Of a stretch of DNA of 64,000 nt, positions 28,481 to 39,407 are shown one piece after another (positions within the stretch are counted from its first letter, which is position 1; the number at the start of each line of letters is the position of its first letter). The DNA comes from Bacteroides fragilis NCTC 9343 (GTDB taxonomy: Bacteria; Bacteroidota; Bacteroidia; Bacteroidales; Bacteroidaceae), in the NCBI RefSeq assembly GCF_000025985.1, contig NC_003228.3:2852001-2916000 (forward strand), written 5' to 3'. The position numbers were made by a program, and so were the translations under genes. The notes under the pieces were generated by a model. It saw nothing but the letters and a program-made list of their open reading frames with translations, did not search any database and was not told where the DNA came from.

Positions 28481-29500
28481 ATGGCCAAACAAGAACTGAC
28501 TTGCGATGACATCCTCAAAGAACTGAGGGCCAAGCAATATCGTCCCATCTACTATTTGATGGGAGAAGAATCGTATTATATCGACTTAATAGCCGATTAC
28601 ATTACCGACAACGTACTGACGGATACTGAGAAAGAGTTTAACCTGACCGTAGTATATGGTGCAGATGTGGATGTGGCGACTGTGATTAATGCCGCTAAGC
28701 GCTACCCGATGATGTCAGAACATCAGGTAGTGATAGTAAAAGAGGCACAAGCCATCCGCAATATAGAAGAACTATCTTATTACCTGCAAAAACCGTTAAA
28801 CTCAACAATATTAGTGGTTTGTCATAAACATGGCGCTCTGGACCGCAGAAAGAAGTTAGCTGCAGAAATTGAAAAAACAGGTATTCTTTTCGAATCCAAA
28901 AAGATAAAAGAAGCACAGCTGCCTGCATTTATCAGTTCATATATGAAACGTAAAGGGATAGACATGGAGCCTAAAGCTACCGCAATGTTAGCTGATTTTG
29001 TGGGTACGGATCTTAGCCGTTTGACGGGTGAACTGGAAAAACTGATCATCACATTACCCGGCGGTCAGAAACGCGTAACTCCTGAACAAATAGAGAAAAA
29101 CATAGGGATAAGTAAAGACTATAATAATTTTGAATTGCGTAGTGCACTGGTCGAAAAGGATGTACTCAAGGCCAATAAAATAATAAAATACTTTGAAGAA
29201 AATCCTAAAACAAATCCGATACAAATGACGCTTTCTTTACTATTCAACTTTTACTCAAACCTAATGTTGGCCTACTATGCACCGGATAAATCAGAACAGG
29301 GAGTGGCTACCATGTTAGGGCTTAAAACCCCGTGGCAGGCCCGCGATTACCTGACGGCAATGCGGAAATACACTGGAGTGAAGACAATGCAAATTGTAGG
29401 AGAAATACGATATGCAGACGCAAAATCGAAAGGTGTAGGCAATACCTCGATAAGCGATGGAGATATTCTTCGTGAATTAGTATTCAAGATTCTTCATTAA
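28481..29500 (+). CDS. holA: DNA polymerase III subunit delta
   Basis: A 339-residue clamp-loader subunit that opens the sliding clamp. The N-terminal AAA+-like domain opens with YRPIYYLMGEESYYIDLIADYI, typical of HolA, and lacks a working Walker A as expected for delta. The C-terminal helical domain contains NFYSNLMLAYYAP and ends ELVFKILH. It follows amn by 18 bases and precedes a long gene-free region. Confidence 0.9.
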   Translation: MAKQELTCDDILKELRAKQYRPIYYLMGEESYYIDLIADYITDNVLTDTEKEFNLTVVYGADVDVATVINAAKRYPMMSEHQVVIVKEAQAIRNIEELSYYLQKPLNSTILVVCHKHGALDRRKKLAAEIEKTGILFESKKIKEAQLPAFISSYMKRKGIDMEPKATAMLADFVGTDLSRLTGELEKLIITLPGGQKRVTPEQIEKNIGISKDYNNFELRSALVEKDVLKANKIIKYFEENPKTNPIQMTLSLLFNFYSNLMLAYYAPDKSEQGVATMLGLKTPWQARDYLTAMRKYTGVKTMQIVGEIRYADAKSKGVGNTSISDGDILRELVFKILH

Positions 29501-29523
29501 AAAACAATTTATTTCAGTATCTG

Positions 29524-29569
29524 CTCCCTATATCATACTTTTACCAATATCGAAGTGTGGTATGGGGAG
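29524..29569 (+). repeat. Long imperfect stem-loop after holA
   Basis: CTCCCTATATCATACTT (29524-29540) pairs with AAGTGTGGTATGGGGAG (29553-29569) when G-U pairs are allowed, with a 12-base loop. It starts 24 bases after the holA stop and is not followed by a T-run, so termination is only a guess. Confidence 0.45.
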
Positions 29570-30703
29570 TAAATGTATCCTCCGTAATCAAATACCTTCT
29601 TCTCTGGTGGTAACTAACCTATTTTTTTACATTCTTACTTAGCCTTTTGTTATTCTGCCTCCTTAATGCCGAACCTAATCAAAATAAGGGTCTATTTCCC
29701 ATAAAATAGATTTCTCAGTAAAAGCAGTATGATACATTCCTTATCCCAAAGGCAGAAAAGGATAAAAAGAATACAACACATACTATATAATAGAAACACA
29801 ATGAAGCTAACCCTTATTGAAGATACCAATGAATATTCATAGCCTTATCATGATGCTAACAGAATATCATAACCTGTATCATAATGTCATTTTCATACAT
29901 AAAGTATCTATATTTTCTGGAATAGAAAAAAAATCAGCCTAACAAAACGCACATATAATACTGTAGATCAATTATTTATAATAAATTAAAGCCTCTCAGA
30001 ATTGAATAATTTCATTTAAACGGGCATTTATATGGAAATAATGCAATATTTTGGCATTATAGCCTATATGTAAAACTATGAGTGACAAATTTTACTTGAA
30101 GGGTTCTCCAGTGACAAGAAAAAATAGATAAATATCTACTATTTGTTGCATATTTAACGATAGGATATGACAGCTGTGAAGTATGTATGTAACACAATAT
30201 ACATTCACAAAAGTAATATCTTTGTTTTTATACAATAAAATCATGAATTACATTTGTGATTACAGCTTCATTACATATATACATTTACAATTGTGGATGT
30301 AATAGGAGAGTGGTTAACACTTATTTTAATACCAGCTAATGATTAAATACTCAATAAGAAAAAAACAATATATCAATCTAATATTCAGGTAATAGTCCAA
30401 GATACAGAAACATTTGTGATATAAAGAGTATCAAGGTATATGGTAACGCATAAAAGTGATTGTTTTTCAGACATATACAAGTTTGATATAAACTAAAAAT
30501 TTAATGGATATTACAATCATACACATCGATACCCAAAATATTAAGAGCAATATATCACACTCTCTTTACAAATCTAAAACATTAATATTATATTTGTAAT
30601 TTGCTTTTGTGATTTTTATTTTTTACTTTTGTGCGAAGCTAAATAAATGCTTTACTTTTGTGAATCAACTAATAAGTCATACATTTGTAAATCTTCAAAG
30701 GAT
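29570..30703. other. AT-rich gene-free region upstream of the HTH regulator (about 1.1 kb)
   Basis: No ORF here has coding character. The left two-thirds is AT-rich with only short inverted repeats. From about 30190 onward it holds many copies of a TTTGTGA/TTTGTAA word, several within TAnnTTTG boxes: 30217-30224, 30249-30256, 30589-30596, 30624-30631, 30653-30660 and 30680-30687, with a reverse-strand copy ATTCACAAAAGTAAT at 30203-30217. A short open frame (ATG 30243, 19 codons) follows one of these boxes; I cannot say whether it is used. The region could hold a small RNA or the operators of the HTH protein. Confidence 0.6.
30622..30687 (+). promoter_or_regulatory. Repeated TTTACTTTTGTG/TACATTTGTAA boxes before the HTH gene
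   Basis: TTTACTTTTGTG occurs at 30622-30633 and again at 30651-30662, 29 bases apart, and a third related box TACATTTG lies at 30680-30687. All three contain a TAnnTTTG -7-type core. The closest is 17 bases before ATG 30704. Direct repeats of this kind next to a Cro/CI-type gene suggest operators for self-regulation as well as promoters. Confidence 0.45.
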
Positions 30704-31159
30704 ATGGAAATAAAAGATAGGATTAAAATTATCATGGAAAAAGAGAATATGGCTTCCGGTGCTTTCGCCGAAAGCATAGGTATTCAGCAATCCACTCTCT
30801 CTCATATTTTGAATGGGCGGAACAACCCCAGTTTGGATGTTATTATGAAAGTACATCAGAAATATAACTATGTAAAATTGGAATGGCTGTTGTATGGGCA
30901 AGGCAATATATCCGAAGAAAGCATCCAATCAGCTTCTGATTTTCAACCTTCCTTATTTGCTGAGAATGCCATAATTCCGCCCAACGGGACAGTTACTCCG
31001 GAAAATCGCAGGGAAATGCCGTTAGAAAGTTCCCAAAACACCCCGAAAGAGATTGTAAAACAAGAAATTAGATACATAGAAAAGCCTTCCAGAAAAATAA
31101 CTGAAATAAGAATTTTCTTCGATGATAATACGTATGAGACATTCAGAGGAGAAAAATAA
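30704..31159 (+). CDS. Helix-turn-helix regulator, Cro/CI (XRE) type
   Basis: A 151-residue protein with an N-terminal HTH_3/XRE domain (about residues 1-65): IKIIMEKENMASGAFAESIGIQQSTLSHILNGRNNPSLDVI. The recognition helix follows the AESIGIQQSTLS segment. The C-terminal half has no recognised domain and includes an ordered region ITEIRIFFDDNTYETF. The start is ATG 30704: the longer frame from 30647 runs back through the promoter boxes. No neighbouring phage or toxin gene was seen, so it is probably a house regulator of unknown target. Confidence 0.8.
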   Translation: MEIKDRIKIIMEKENMASGAFAESIGIQQSTLSHILNGRNNPSLDVIMKVHQKYNYVKLEWLLYGQGNISEESIQSASDFQPSLFAENAIIPPNGTVTPENRREMPLESSQNTPKEIVKQEIRYIEKPSRKITEIRIFFDDNTYETFRGEK

Positions 31160-31191
31160 GACAGATAAATCACTGTTTGCACAATTTCCCG

Positions 31192-31199
31192 TATCTTTG
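31192..31199 (+). promoter_or_regulatory. -7 promoter element of pyrK-pyrD
   Basis: TATCTTTG matches TAnnTTTG and lies 33 bases before the pyrK ATG at 31232, after the stop of the HTH gene. Confidence 0.5.
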
Positions 31200-31231
31200 C
31201 AGGACGAATACGAATTTACTTTCAACAATAC

Positions 31232-32008
31232 ATGAAAAAATTTATTTTAGACCTGACAGTAACTGAGAATCTCAGATTGCATACCAACTATGTGCTGCTG
31301 AAATTGACCTCTCAGACCGTCCTCCCGGAAATGCTACCGGGACAGTTTGCGGAAATTCGGATAGATGGTTCACCCACCACTTTCCTGCGTCGCCCCATTT
31401 CTATTAATTATGTAGACAGACAACGCAACGAAGTATGGTTTCTGATCCAACTTGTAGGTGATGGAACAAAACGTCTTGCGCAAGTAAATCGAGGAGAGAT
31501 TATCAATGTAGTACTCCCACTCGGAAATAGCTTCACAATGCCCGAAAAGCCTTCTGATAAGCTATTATTAGTGGGCGGAGGTGTAGGGACTGCCCCTATG
31601 CTCTACTTGGGTGAACAACTTGCTAAAAACGGCAGTAAACCAACATTTCTTTTGGGGGCACGCAGCAACAAAGATCTGCTCCAATTAGAAGATTTTGCCG
31701 CTTACGGAGAGGTCTATACTACAACCGAAGACGGCAGCCATGGAGAAAAGGGATATGTGACCCAACATTCCATACTGAATAAAATAAAATTCGAGCAGAT
31801 TTATACATGTGGCCCGAAACCCATGATGATGGCAGTAGCCAAATATGCCAAAGGTAATGATATCAATTGCGAAGTATCATTGGAAAATACAATGGCATGT
31901 GGCATAGGAGCCTGCCTCTGTTGCGTTGAAAACACCACAGAGGGGCATTTGTGCGTTTGTAAAGAAGGTCCTGTTTTCAATATAAATAAACTATTATGGC
32001 AGATTTAA
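31232..32008 (+). CDS. pyrK: Dihydroorotate dehydrogenase electron-transfer subunit (class 1B)
   Basis: A 258-residue FAD and [2Fe-2S] protein that passes electrons from the catalytic subunit PyrD to NAD+. The first half is a ferredoxin-reductase-like FAD domain with RRPISINYV; a nucleotide-binding loop [13 protein letters not shown] follows; the C-terminus carries four cysteines in the CGIGACLCC...CVC pattern for the iron-sulphur cluster. It overlaps pyrD by 13 bases, so the two are translationally coupled. Confidence 0.93.
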   Translation: MKKFILDLTVTENLRLHTNYVLLKLTSQTVLPEMLPGQFAEIRIDGSPTTFLRRPISINYVDRQRNEVWFLIQLVGDGTKRLAQVNRGEIINVVLPLGNSFTMPEKPSDKLLLVGGGVGTAPMLYLGEQLAKNGSKPTFLLGARSNKDLLQLEDFAAYGEVYTTTEDGSHGEKGYVTQHSILNKIKFEQIYTCGPKPMMMAVAKYAKGNDINCEVSLENTMACGIGACLCCVENTTEGHLCVCKEGPVFNINKLLWQI

Positions 32009-32907
32009 GTGTAAACATTGGTAAACTACAAATGAAGAACCCGGTAATGACAGCTTCGGGTACATTTGGATATGGTGAGGAATTTGCGGATTTTATTGAT
32101 ATAACGCGAATAGGCGGTATCATTGTAAAGGGTACTACTCTTCACAAACGTGAAGGTAACCCGTATCCCCGCATGGCAGAGACCCCTTCCGGTATGTTAA
32201 ACGCTGTAGGACTGCAAAATAAGGGTGTAGAATATTTCTCAAATCACATTTATCCCCGTATCAAAGACATTCAGACCCACATGATTGTGAATGTTTCCGG
32301 ATCAGCCATTGAAGACTATGTAAAGACTGCAGAGATCATTAATGAACTTGACAAAATTCCTGCTATCGAATTAAACATCTCTTGTCCTAATGTAAAACAA
32401 GGAGGTATGGCATTTGGGGTGACAACTAAAGGAGTATCAGAAGTTGTACAAGCAGTGCGTTCTGCTTACAAAAAGACACTTATCGTCAAGCTATCTCCCA
32501 ACGTTACAGATATAGCAGAAATGGCACGGGCAGCCGAGGCCAACGGCGCCGATAGTGTATCATTAATCAATACATTGCTGGGAATGGCCATCGATGCTGA
32601 GCGCAAACGCCCCATCCTTTCAACAGTGACAGGTGGCATGTCCGGTGCAGCAGTAAAACCCATCGCACTAAGAATGGTGTGGCAAGTTGCTAAAGCAGTA
32701 AATATTCCGGTCATAGGACTAGGCGGTATCATGAATTGGAAAGATGCTGTCGAGTTCATGCTTGCAGGTGCTTCAGCCATACAGATTGGTACGGCAAATT
32801 TCATAGATCCGGCTATCACCATCAAAGTTATAGATGGTATAAACGATTACCTGGAAAGACACGGATGCAAGTCTGTTTCTGAAATTATAGGTGCACTTGA
32901 GGTATAG
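31996..32907 (+). CDS. pyrD: Dihydroorotate dehydrogenase, class 1B catalytic subunit
   Basis: A 303-residue TIM-barrel flavoenzyme oxidising dihydroorotate to orotate in pyrimidine synthesis. The active-site base is Cys130 ([11 protein letters not shown]), as in class 1B; class 2 enzymes use Ser. The FMN phosphate site is in the IIVKGTT and [11 protein letters not shown] regions. It forms a PyrD2-PyrK2 complex with the overlapping upstream gene. A terminator follows at 33069. Confidence 0.95.
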   Translation: MADLSVNIGKLQMKNPVMTASGTFGYGEEFADFIDITRIGGIIVKGTTLHKREGNPYPRMAETPSGMLNAVGLQNKGVEYFSNHIYPRIKDIQTHMIVNVSGSAIEDYVKTAEIINELDKIPAIELNISCPNVKQGGMAFGVTTKGVSEVVQAVRSAYKKTLIVKLSPNVTDIAEMARAAEANGADSVSLINTLLGMAIDAERKRPILSTVTGGMSGAAVKPIALRMVWQVAKAVNIPVIGLGGIMNWKDAVEFMLAGASAIQIGTANFIDPAITIKVIDGINDYLERHGCKSVSEIIGALEV

Positions 32908-33068
32908 TCAAAAACACATCATACCCCTTCGCTGCAGTTTGACTTTAAAATGCTATCCAAATGCGGATACGCTTATCTCAGTCTGCTCACGGAACCAATC
33001 GAAGCACCCCGGACCGGAAAGTATGAGTTTGCTCAAAGACTATTCCTTTTATTAATAATATATTTCAT

Positions 33069-33110
33069 AAAAAAAGAATGCCTTTCTCCATTAGAAAGGC
33101 ATTCTTTTTT
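33069..33110. terminator. Bidirectional intrinsic terminator
   Basis: AAAAGAATGCCTTTCT pairs exactly with AGAAAGGCATTCTTTT around a 5-base loop (33072-33108), with A-runs on the left and T-runs on the right. It lies between pyrD and the convergent trmD. Confidence 0.85.
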
Positions 33111-33124
33111 ATATACAACATAAG

Positions 33125-33802
33125 TTAATCTTCCAACAGATCCGGACGCAGTCTCCTAGTACGTTCCAACGACTGTTGGAGTTCCCATTCCTTAATCTTC
33201 GCTTCGTGCCCTGAAAGCAGAATCTCGGGTACTTTCCACCCCTTATATTCTGCCGGACGAGTATAAACAGGTGCCGCCAACAAATTATCCTGGAAAGAAT
33301 CAGAAAGGGCGGACTGTTCATCAGAAATCACACCCGGAATAATTCGAACGATAGCATCCGCCATAACGGCGGCAGCCAATTCACCGCCGGTCAAAACATA
33401 ATCTCCAATACTGATTTCTTTTGTGATCAAATGCTCCCGGATGCGATAATCGATACCTTTAAAATGCCCGCATAAAATGATAAGATTACCGGATAAAGAC
33501 AAACTATTAGCCATCTTCTGATCAAACTGCTCTCCATCAGGTGTGGTAAATATCACTTCATCATAATCACGCTCTGCTTTCAGGGTATTAATACACCGTT
33601 CAATAGGTTCTATCTTCATCACCATACCGGCAAAACCTCCAAATGGATAGTCATCCACCCGGCGATACTTGTCTTCGGTATAATCACGTAAATTGTGAAT
33701 ATGAATTTCAGCGAGTCCTTTGTCCTGGGCCCGTTTCATAATAGAACAATTGAAAAAGCCCTCAATCATTTCGGGCAAAACCGTTATAATATCGATACGC
33801 AT
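33125..33802 (-). CDS. trmD: tRNA (guanine-N1-)-methyltransferase
   Basis: A 225-residue SPOUT enzyme that methylates G37 of tRNAs carrying G36, using S-adenosylmethionine. The knotted SAM site is visible as [11 protein letters not shown] and [15 protein letters not shown], and the C-terminal segment contains [16 protein letters not shown] residues ([13 protein letters not shown]). The open frame extends back to 33829, but the -7 box at 33819-33826 sits inside that extension, so ATG 33802 ([10 protein letters not shown]) is the start. It is divergent from ligA. Confidence 0.94.
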   Translation of the reverse strand: MRIDIITVLPEMIEGFFNCSIMKRAQDKGLAEIHIHNLRDYTEDKYRRVDDYPFGGFAGMVMKIEPIERCINTLKAERDYDEVIFTTPDGEQFDQKMANSLSLSGNLIILCGHFKGIDYRIREHLITKEISIGDYVLTGGELAAAVMADAIVRIIPGVISDEQSALSDSFQDNLLAAPVYTRPAEYKGWKVPEILLSGHEAKIKEWELQQSLERTRRLRPDLLED

Positions 33803-33818
33803 AATCTTTAATTTTTCG

Positions 33819-33826
33819 CAAAAGTA
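33819..33826 (-). promoter_or_regulatory. -7 promoter element of trmD
   Basis: TACTTTTG on the minus strand fits TAnnTTTG and decides the trmD start: transcription would begin near 33812, downstream of the longer candidate ATG at 33829. It is back-to-back with the ligA -7 box 22 bases away. Confidence 0.55.
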
Positions 33827-33848
33827 CAAATATTTGAAGAGAAACCCG

Positions 33849-33856
33849 TATTTTTG
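33849..33856 (+). promoter_or_regulatory. -7 promoter element of ligA
   Basis: TATTTTTG matches TAnnTTTG and lies 22 bases before the ligA ATG at 33879. Confidence 0.5.
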
Positions 33857-33872
33857 CCTAAAACAATCCTAA

Positions 33873-35876
<2,004 letters not shown>

Positions 35877-35937
35877 CATTTTTCTGCAATAATCTTATTT
35901 TATATATTATTATTGCTGTAAAAAAAGAAAATATTCG

Positions 35938-35945
35938 TACTTTTG
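35938..35945 (+). promoter_or_regulatory. -7 promoter element of dapA
   Basis: TACTTTTG matches TAnnTTTG, 34 bases before the dapA ATG at 35980. Confidence 0.5.
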
Positions 35946-35979
35946 CGAGCAAAATATTTAGAGATTATTATTAATACTC

Positions 35980-36873
35980 ATGATACAGACTAGATTGAAA
36001 GGAATGGGGGTAGCGCTGATTACTCCTTTCAAAGAGGATGAAAGCGTTGATTACGATGCGTTAATGCGACTGGTAGACTATCTGCTGCAAAATAATGCAG
36101 ATTTTCTGTGTGTGCTGGGAACTACAGCCGAAACTCCGACCTTGAGTGAAGAAGAAAAAAAGAAAATCAAAAAGATGGTAATCGACCGTGTCAACGGAAG
36201 AATCCCCATCCTGCTGGGAGTCGGAAGTAACAATACACGCGCAGTTGTAGAGACACTCAAAAACGACGATTTCACCGGAGTAGATGCTATCTTATCCGTT
36301 GTCCCTTACTACAATAAACCCTCACAAGAAGGAATTTATCAGCACTATAAAGCAATTGCAAGCGCTACAGAGCTTCCCATCGTATTATATAATGTTCCGG
36401 GACGTACAGGAGTTAATATGACCGCAGAGACCACTTTGCGCATTGCTAAGGACTTTCAGAATGTTATAGCCATTAAAGAGGCTTCTGGTAATATCACCCA
36501 GATGGATGATATCATTAAAAACAAACCGGCTAACTTTGACGTTATTTCCGGAGATGACGGTATTACTTTCCCGCTGATTACATTGGGAGCCGTAGGAGTC
36601 ATTTCGGTTATTGGAAACGCCTTTCCACGTGAATTCAGCAGAATGACCCGTTTGGCGCTGCAGGGCGACTTTGCCAATGCACTGACCATACACCATAAAT
36701 TTACGGAACTGTTTAACCTCTTATTTGTAGACGGAAACCCAGCCGGAGTAAAATCCATGTTGAACGCTATGGGAATGATCGAGAATAAACTCCGTTTACC
36801 ACTAGTACCGACACGCATCACCACATTTGAAGCGATTCGTAAAGTACTCAATGAACTGAATATAAAATGTTAA
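35980..36873 (+). CDS. dapA: 4-hydroxy-tetrahydrodipicolinate synthase
   Basis: A 297-residue (beta/alpha)8 class I aldolase that condenses pyruvate with aspartate semialdehyde, the committing step to lysine and meso-diaminopimelate. The Schiff-base lysine is Lys166 (VIAIKEASGN), the catalytic Tyr137 lies in YNVPGRTG, and the substrate loop is GTTAETPTL near residues 47-55. Length is typical. A hairpin terminator follows at 36922. Confidence 0.95.
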   Translation: MIQTRLKGMGVALITPFKEDESVDYDALMRLVDYLLQNNADFLCVLGTTAETPTLSEEEKKKIKKMVIDRVNGRIPILLGVGSNNTRAVVETLKNDDFTGVDAILSVVPYYNKPSQEGIYQHYKAIASATELPIVLYNVPGRTGVNMTAETTLRIAKDFQNVIAIKEASGNITQMDDIIKNKPANFDVISGDDGITFPLITLGAVGVISVIGNAFPREFSRMTRLALQGDFANALTIHHKFTELFNLLFVDGNPAGVKSMLNAMGMIENKLRLPLVPTRITTFEAIRKVLNELNIKC

Positions 36874-36921
36874 CGACCAAAGTAATCCCGAGGTATCAAT
36901 AATTTTTTCATCAACTTACGG

Positions 36922-36981
36922 AATAAAGGAGAGTGCGTCATAACTTACCACAGAATTTTGACATATTCTCCTTTATTTTTC
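36922..36981 (+). terminator. Intrinsic terminator of dapA
   Basis: AATAAAGGAGA (36922-36932) pairs exactly with TCTCCTTTATT (36967-36977), then TTTT. The loop is 34 bases, which is long, so it may fold internally. Confidence 0.55.
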
Positions 36982-37024
36982 CTAATTCAGCTGAAGCGTC
37001 CCATTTAGTATATTTATATGATAT

Positions 37025-37651
37025 TTATTTCTTTGTTGTTTCTAACTTCTCAATAAGTTCTGCCACATTACGCCCATCCATAAGAGCGTGATGACCGGAA
37101 ATTGAAATTGGAAGCAGGTATGCACCATTCTCTTTTATTAATTTTCCAGTGGAAATGCGCGGTACAGAATCACCTCTGCCAAAAGAAACAGCATGTTTCA
37201 TCTCTGAAAATGCGAACCAAGGCAAAGCCGAATAGCGGATAAGATCTAACCGGCCTATATTTTCGGAAAAAGACAGGCCAGTACTGTTTTTCACTCTTTC
37301 TATTTCTTTTTCAGCATTTTGTATAAATACTTCAAGGTCTGCATCGTATTCAAAAAAACCGAAACCGAATGTTCCATCTTCACGTCCTATGGTAGGTGAT
37401 AAATGGATAAAATCATATTTCACTACTTGTTCGCCTTCAATGCGTAATTTAAAAGCCTCTACTTCATTTACACATTGCAGCAGAAAATGTACAGAGTACA
37501 AAAAGAAAGACTTTTTCTCATCCTTACTTTGATGGTAGGTATTCGTAAAGTCGACCAAAGTAGTGATCCCCAAGAATGGGTCGTCAAAAGCAGAAAAGAA
37601 TTTAAAATGTTCTTTTCTATTCCAATTTTCTAAATCAATAAGCTGTTTCAT
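37025..37651 (-). CDS. Chloramphenicol O-acetyltransferase-like protein
   Basis: A 208-residue protein of the chloramphenicol acetyltransferase (CATase) fold. The active-site motif HxxxDG is present (H188-A-L-M-D-G193), along with the N-terminal WNRKEHFKFF block typical of CAT. CAT proteins form trimers. No mobile element, attenuator leader or resistance gene is nearby, so this may be a chromosomal relative with another acceptor. Whether it acetylates chloramphenicol cannot be told. The promoter is at 37711-37718. Confidence 0.8.
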   Translation of the reverse strand: MKQLIDLENWNRKEHFKFFSAFDDPFLGITTLVDFTNTYHQSKDEKKSFFLYSVHFLLQCVNEVEAFKLRIEGEQVVKYDFIHLSPTIGREDGTFGFGFFEYDADLEVFIQNAEKEIERVKNSTGLSFSENIGRLDLIRYSALPWFAFSEMKHAVSFGRGDSVPRISTGKLIKENGAYLLPISISGHHALMDGRNVAELIEKLETTKK

Positions 37652-37710
37652 GCAGTATATTTATTTTTTCGTTCAGTATATGAATGCCCGATGAAAAATA
37701 GACTTTGACA

Positions 37711-37718
37711 CAAAATTA
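37711..37718 (-). promoter_or_regulatory. -7 promoter element of the CAT-like gene
   Basis: TAATTTTG on the minus strand matches TAnnTTTG and gives a leader of about 50 bases. Confidence 0.45.
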
Positions 37719-37745
37719 CTCCATATCTATAAGTAATGGTGTCAT

Positions 37746-38120
37746 TTACATAGCTTGTAATATTTCCCTCTCTCGTCTCGCCAAGGAAGATACAACAATT
37801 TCATACGATTGCTTTACCAGGTCCTTAATCATTTTATCCGGAACGTCTTTATCAAAATAGACACTAATCCAATGTTTTTTATTCATGTGATAGCCCGGTT
37901 GTACTCCTTCATATTTGTCTAGCAAATCCTCTATCTGTCCGGCATTACATTTTATATTACAGAAATCGAATGCGTCTATATTCACAAAACAGAACCATTT
38001 ATCCATTACATAAAAGACGAGTAAATCTCTGTCATATTCAGACGTTGCTTTTTTAAAGGGCATCCGGTCATGCACACCTTTAAATGAAAGGCAATATTCT
38101 CTAAATTCTTCTATATTCAT
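37746..38120 (-). CDS. MmcQ/YjbR family protein
   Basis: A 124-residue protein of the MmcQ/YjbR family. Family features are the opening MNIEEFREYCLSFKG, the strand-rich core WFCFVNIDAFDF, and the late block HWISVYFDKDVPD. The fold resembles CyaY/frataxin and single-domain DNA-binding proteins; the function is not established. The -7 box TATATTTG is at 38170-38177 on the minus strand. Confidence 0.85.
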   Translation of the reverse strand: MNIEEFREYCLSFKGVHDRMPFKKATSEYDRDLLVFYVMDKWFCFVNIDAFDFCNIKCNAGQIEDLLDKYEGVQPGYHMNKKHWISVYFDKDVPDKMIKDLVKQSYEIVVSSLARREREILQAM

Positions 38121-38419
38121 AGCCTATTCTTAAATCTTCTCTGCCATATATCCTTGATATTCTGTATTGCAAATATAAGGAAAGTACCGTTTGCAACGAA
38201 TAGCCAACAATACTTTTTTATTGTTTTTCAATGAGATAAAGCTGTTACAGTTTCATTCTTCTACGCTTTTCCTTTGCTACTGTCGGTATAGAGTAGATAA
38301 CACCACCATTATAAAATCCCTAAACGTTAAACAAAGTTATATCATACACCTTATAAGGTCACTACATTAATTAAATTTCATACATTTAACAGGTTACTAA
38401 TAATTTAATATTCAAATAA
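38121..38419. other. Gene-free divergent spacer (299 bp)
   Basis: It contains the leftward -7 box TATATTTG at 38170-38177 for the YjbR-like gene. For the rightward FGE-fold gene I see no exact TAnnTTTG; the nearest is TACATTTA near 38380, one base off. Nothing else recognisable was seen. Confidence 0.5.
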
Positions 38420-39313
38420 ATGAAAACACTCCTAAATATTAAACTCCATTTATCTAAAAAGAATATATTTACCATCTTAGTTTTTATTCTTGTTTTAGGT
38501 GGTACTACCGGTTGCATTCAACACAAATCCGACCAGAAACGACTGCCTGCTCTTTCTTTTACTGTAAATGGAGAGAGCTTTGAAATGATTCCGGTAGAAG
38601 GCGGAACCTTTATTATGGGAGGCACAAGTGAGCAAGGTAATGATTGCGAAAACAATGAAAAACCAACGCATGAGGAAACTCTACCGTTCTTTTATATCGG
38701 GAAGTATGAAGTTACCCAGAAACTGTGGAAAGCAGTTATGGGGACTGATTTCGATCAATCATACAATTCAGGATGTGAAGATTGTCCGGCAGAGTATATC
38801 AGTTGGAATGACACGCAAAAGTTTATAAGCAAATTGAACACCCTTACAAACAAAACATTTCGCCTGCCTACCGATATTGAATGGGAATATGCCGCACGCG
38901 GTGGCAAGTATAGTGAAAAATACAAATACAGCGGAAGTAATGATATCGATGAAGTTGCCTGGTATATTGAAAATTATCAAAAAAGTAAATATGGAGACAA
39001 AGGGACTACACATCCGGTAGGTATGAAAAAGCCTAATGAATTAGGATTGTACGACATGAGTGGCAATGTATGGGAATGGTGTGACAATTGGTACACTCAA
39101 GAATACTCTCAAAACGGTAAATCTGTCCATCCCGGATGGCCATTTAATGGTACATCTGCCTTTTTCCGCCGGGTCTTGCGAGGTGGTAGTTGGGGTGGTA
39201 CTGCAAAAGGCTGCCGAGTGTCATATATTGACTATGACGTGCCAAACTATCGTGATGAATATGGAGGTTTTAGGCTTGTTTTAGTACCGGACTCAGTACA
39301 GACTGCCAATTAA
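38420..39313 (+). CDS. FGE/SUMF1-fold lipoprotein
   Basis: A 297-residue protein with an N-terminal membrane segment ending TTGC (Cys32), a weak lipobox, followed by a formylglycine-generating-enzyme-like domain from about residue 55. Family blocks: VEGGTFIMGGTS, KYEVTQKLWKAVMG, FRLPTDIEWEYAARGG, GLYDMSGNVWEWC and RVLRGGSWGG ... GFRLV. The paired active-site cysteines of true FGE are not evident: the region after GGSW has a single Cys (GCRVSY). It is therefore more likely a structural or non-catalytic relative than a sulfatase activator. No sulfatase lies nearby. Confidence 0.8.
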   Translation: MKTLLNIKLHLSKKNIFTILVFILVLGGTTGCIQHKSDQKRLPALSFTVNGESFEMIPVEGGTFIMGGTSEQGNDCENNEKPTHEETLPFFYIGKYEVTQKLWKAVMGTDFDQSYNSGCEDCPAEYISWNDTQKFISKLNTLTNKTFRLPTDIEWEYAARGGKYSEKYKYSGSNDIDEVAWYIENYQKSKYGDKGTTHPVGMKKPNELGLYDMSGNVWEWCDNWYTQEYSQNGKSVHPGWPFNGTSAFFRRVLRGGSWGGTAKGCRVSYIDYDVPNYRDEYGGFRLVLVPDSVQTAN

Positions 39314-39371
39314 AAAGAGGAATCCCTCAGAATTTAGGTATGATCCAATAAAAGAGATAATGCAAGGAAAG

Positions 39372-39403
39372 CAAAAAACCTCCATAATTTGATTATGGAG
39401 GTT
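39372..39403 (-). terminator. Intrinsic terminator of the tRNA-Arg cluster
   Basis: AACCTCCATAAT (39377-39388) pairs exactly with ATTATGGAGGTT (39392-39403) around a 3-base loop. Reading leftward it is followed by a run of T, so it ends tRNA transcription. It also lies 60 bases after the FGE-fold gene stop on the other strand. Confidence 0.8.
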
Positions 39404-39407
39404 CTTG

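Noticed and set aside
29501..30703. Prophage or integrative element upstream of the HTH gene
   Set aside because: No integrase, structural or att-like repeats were found; only non-coding AT-rich sequence and one Cro/CI-type gene.
33803..33829. Longer start of trmD
   Set aside because: It overlaps a -7 box (33819-33826); TrmD homology begins at MRIDII (33802).
37025..39313. Possible resistance island around the CAT-like gene
   Set aside because: No transposase, integrase, repeats or composition change; neighbours are ordinary chromosomal genes.
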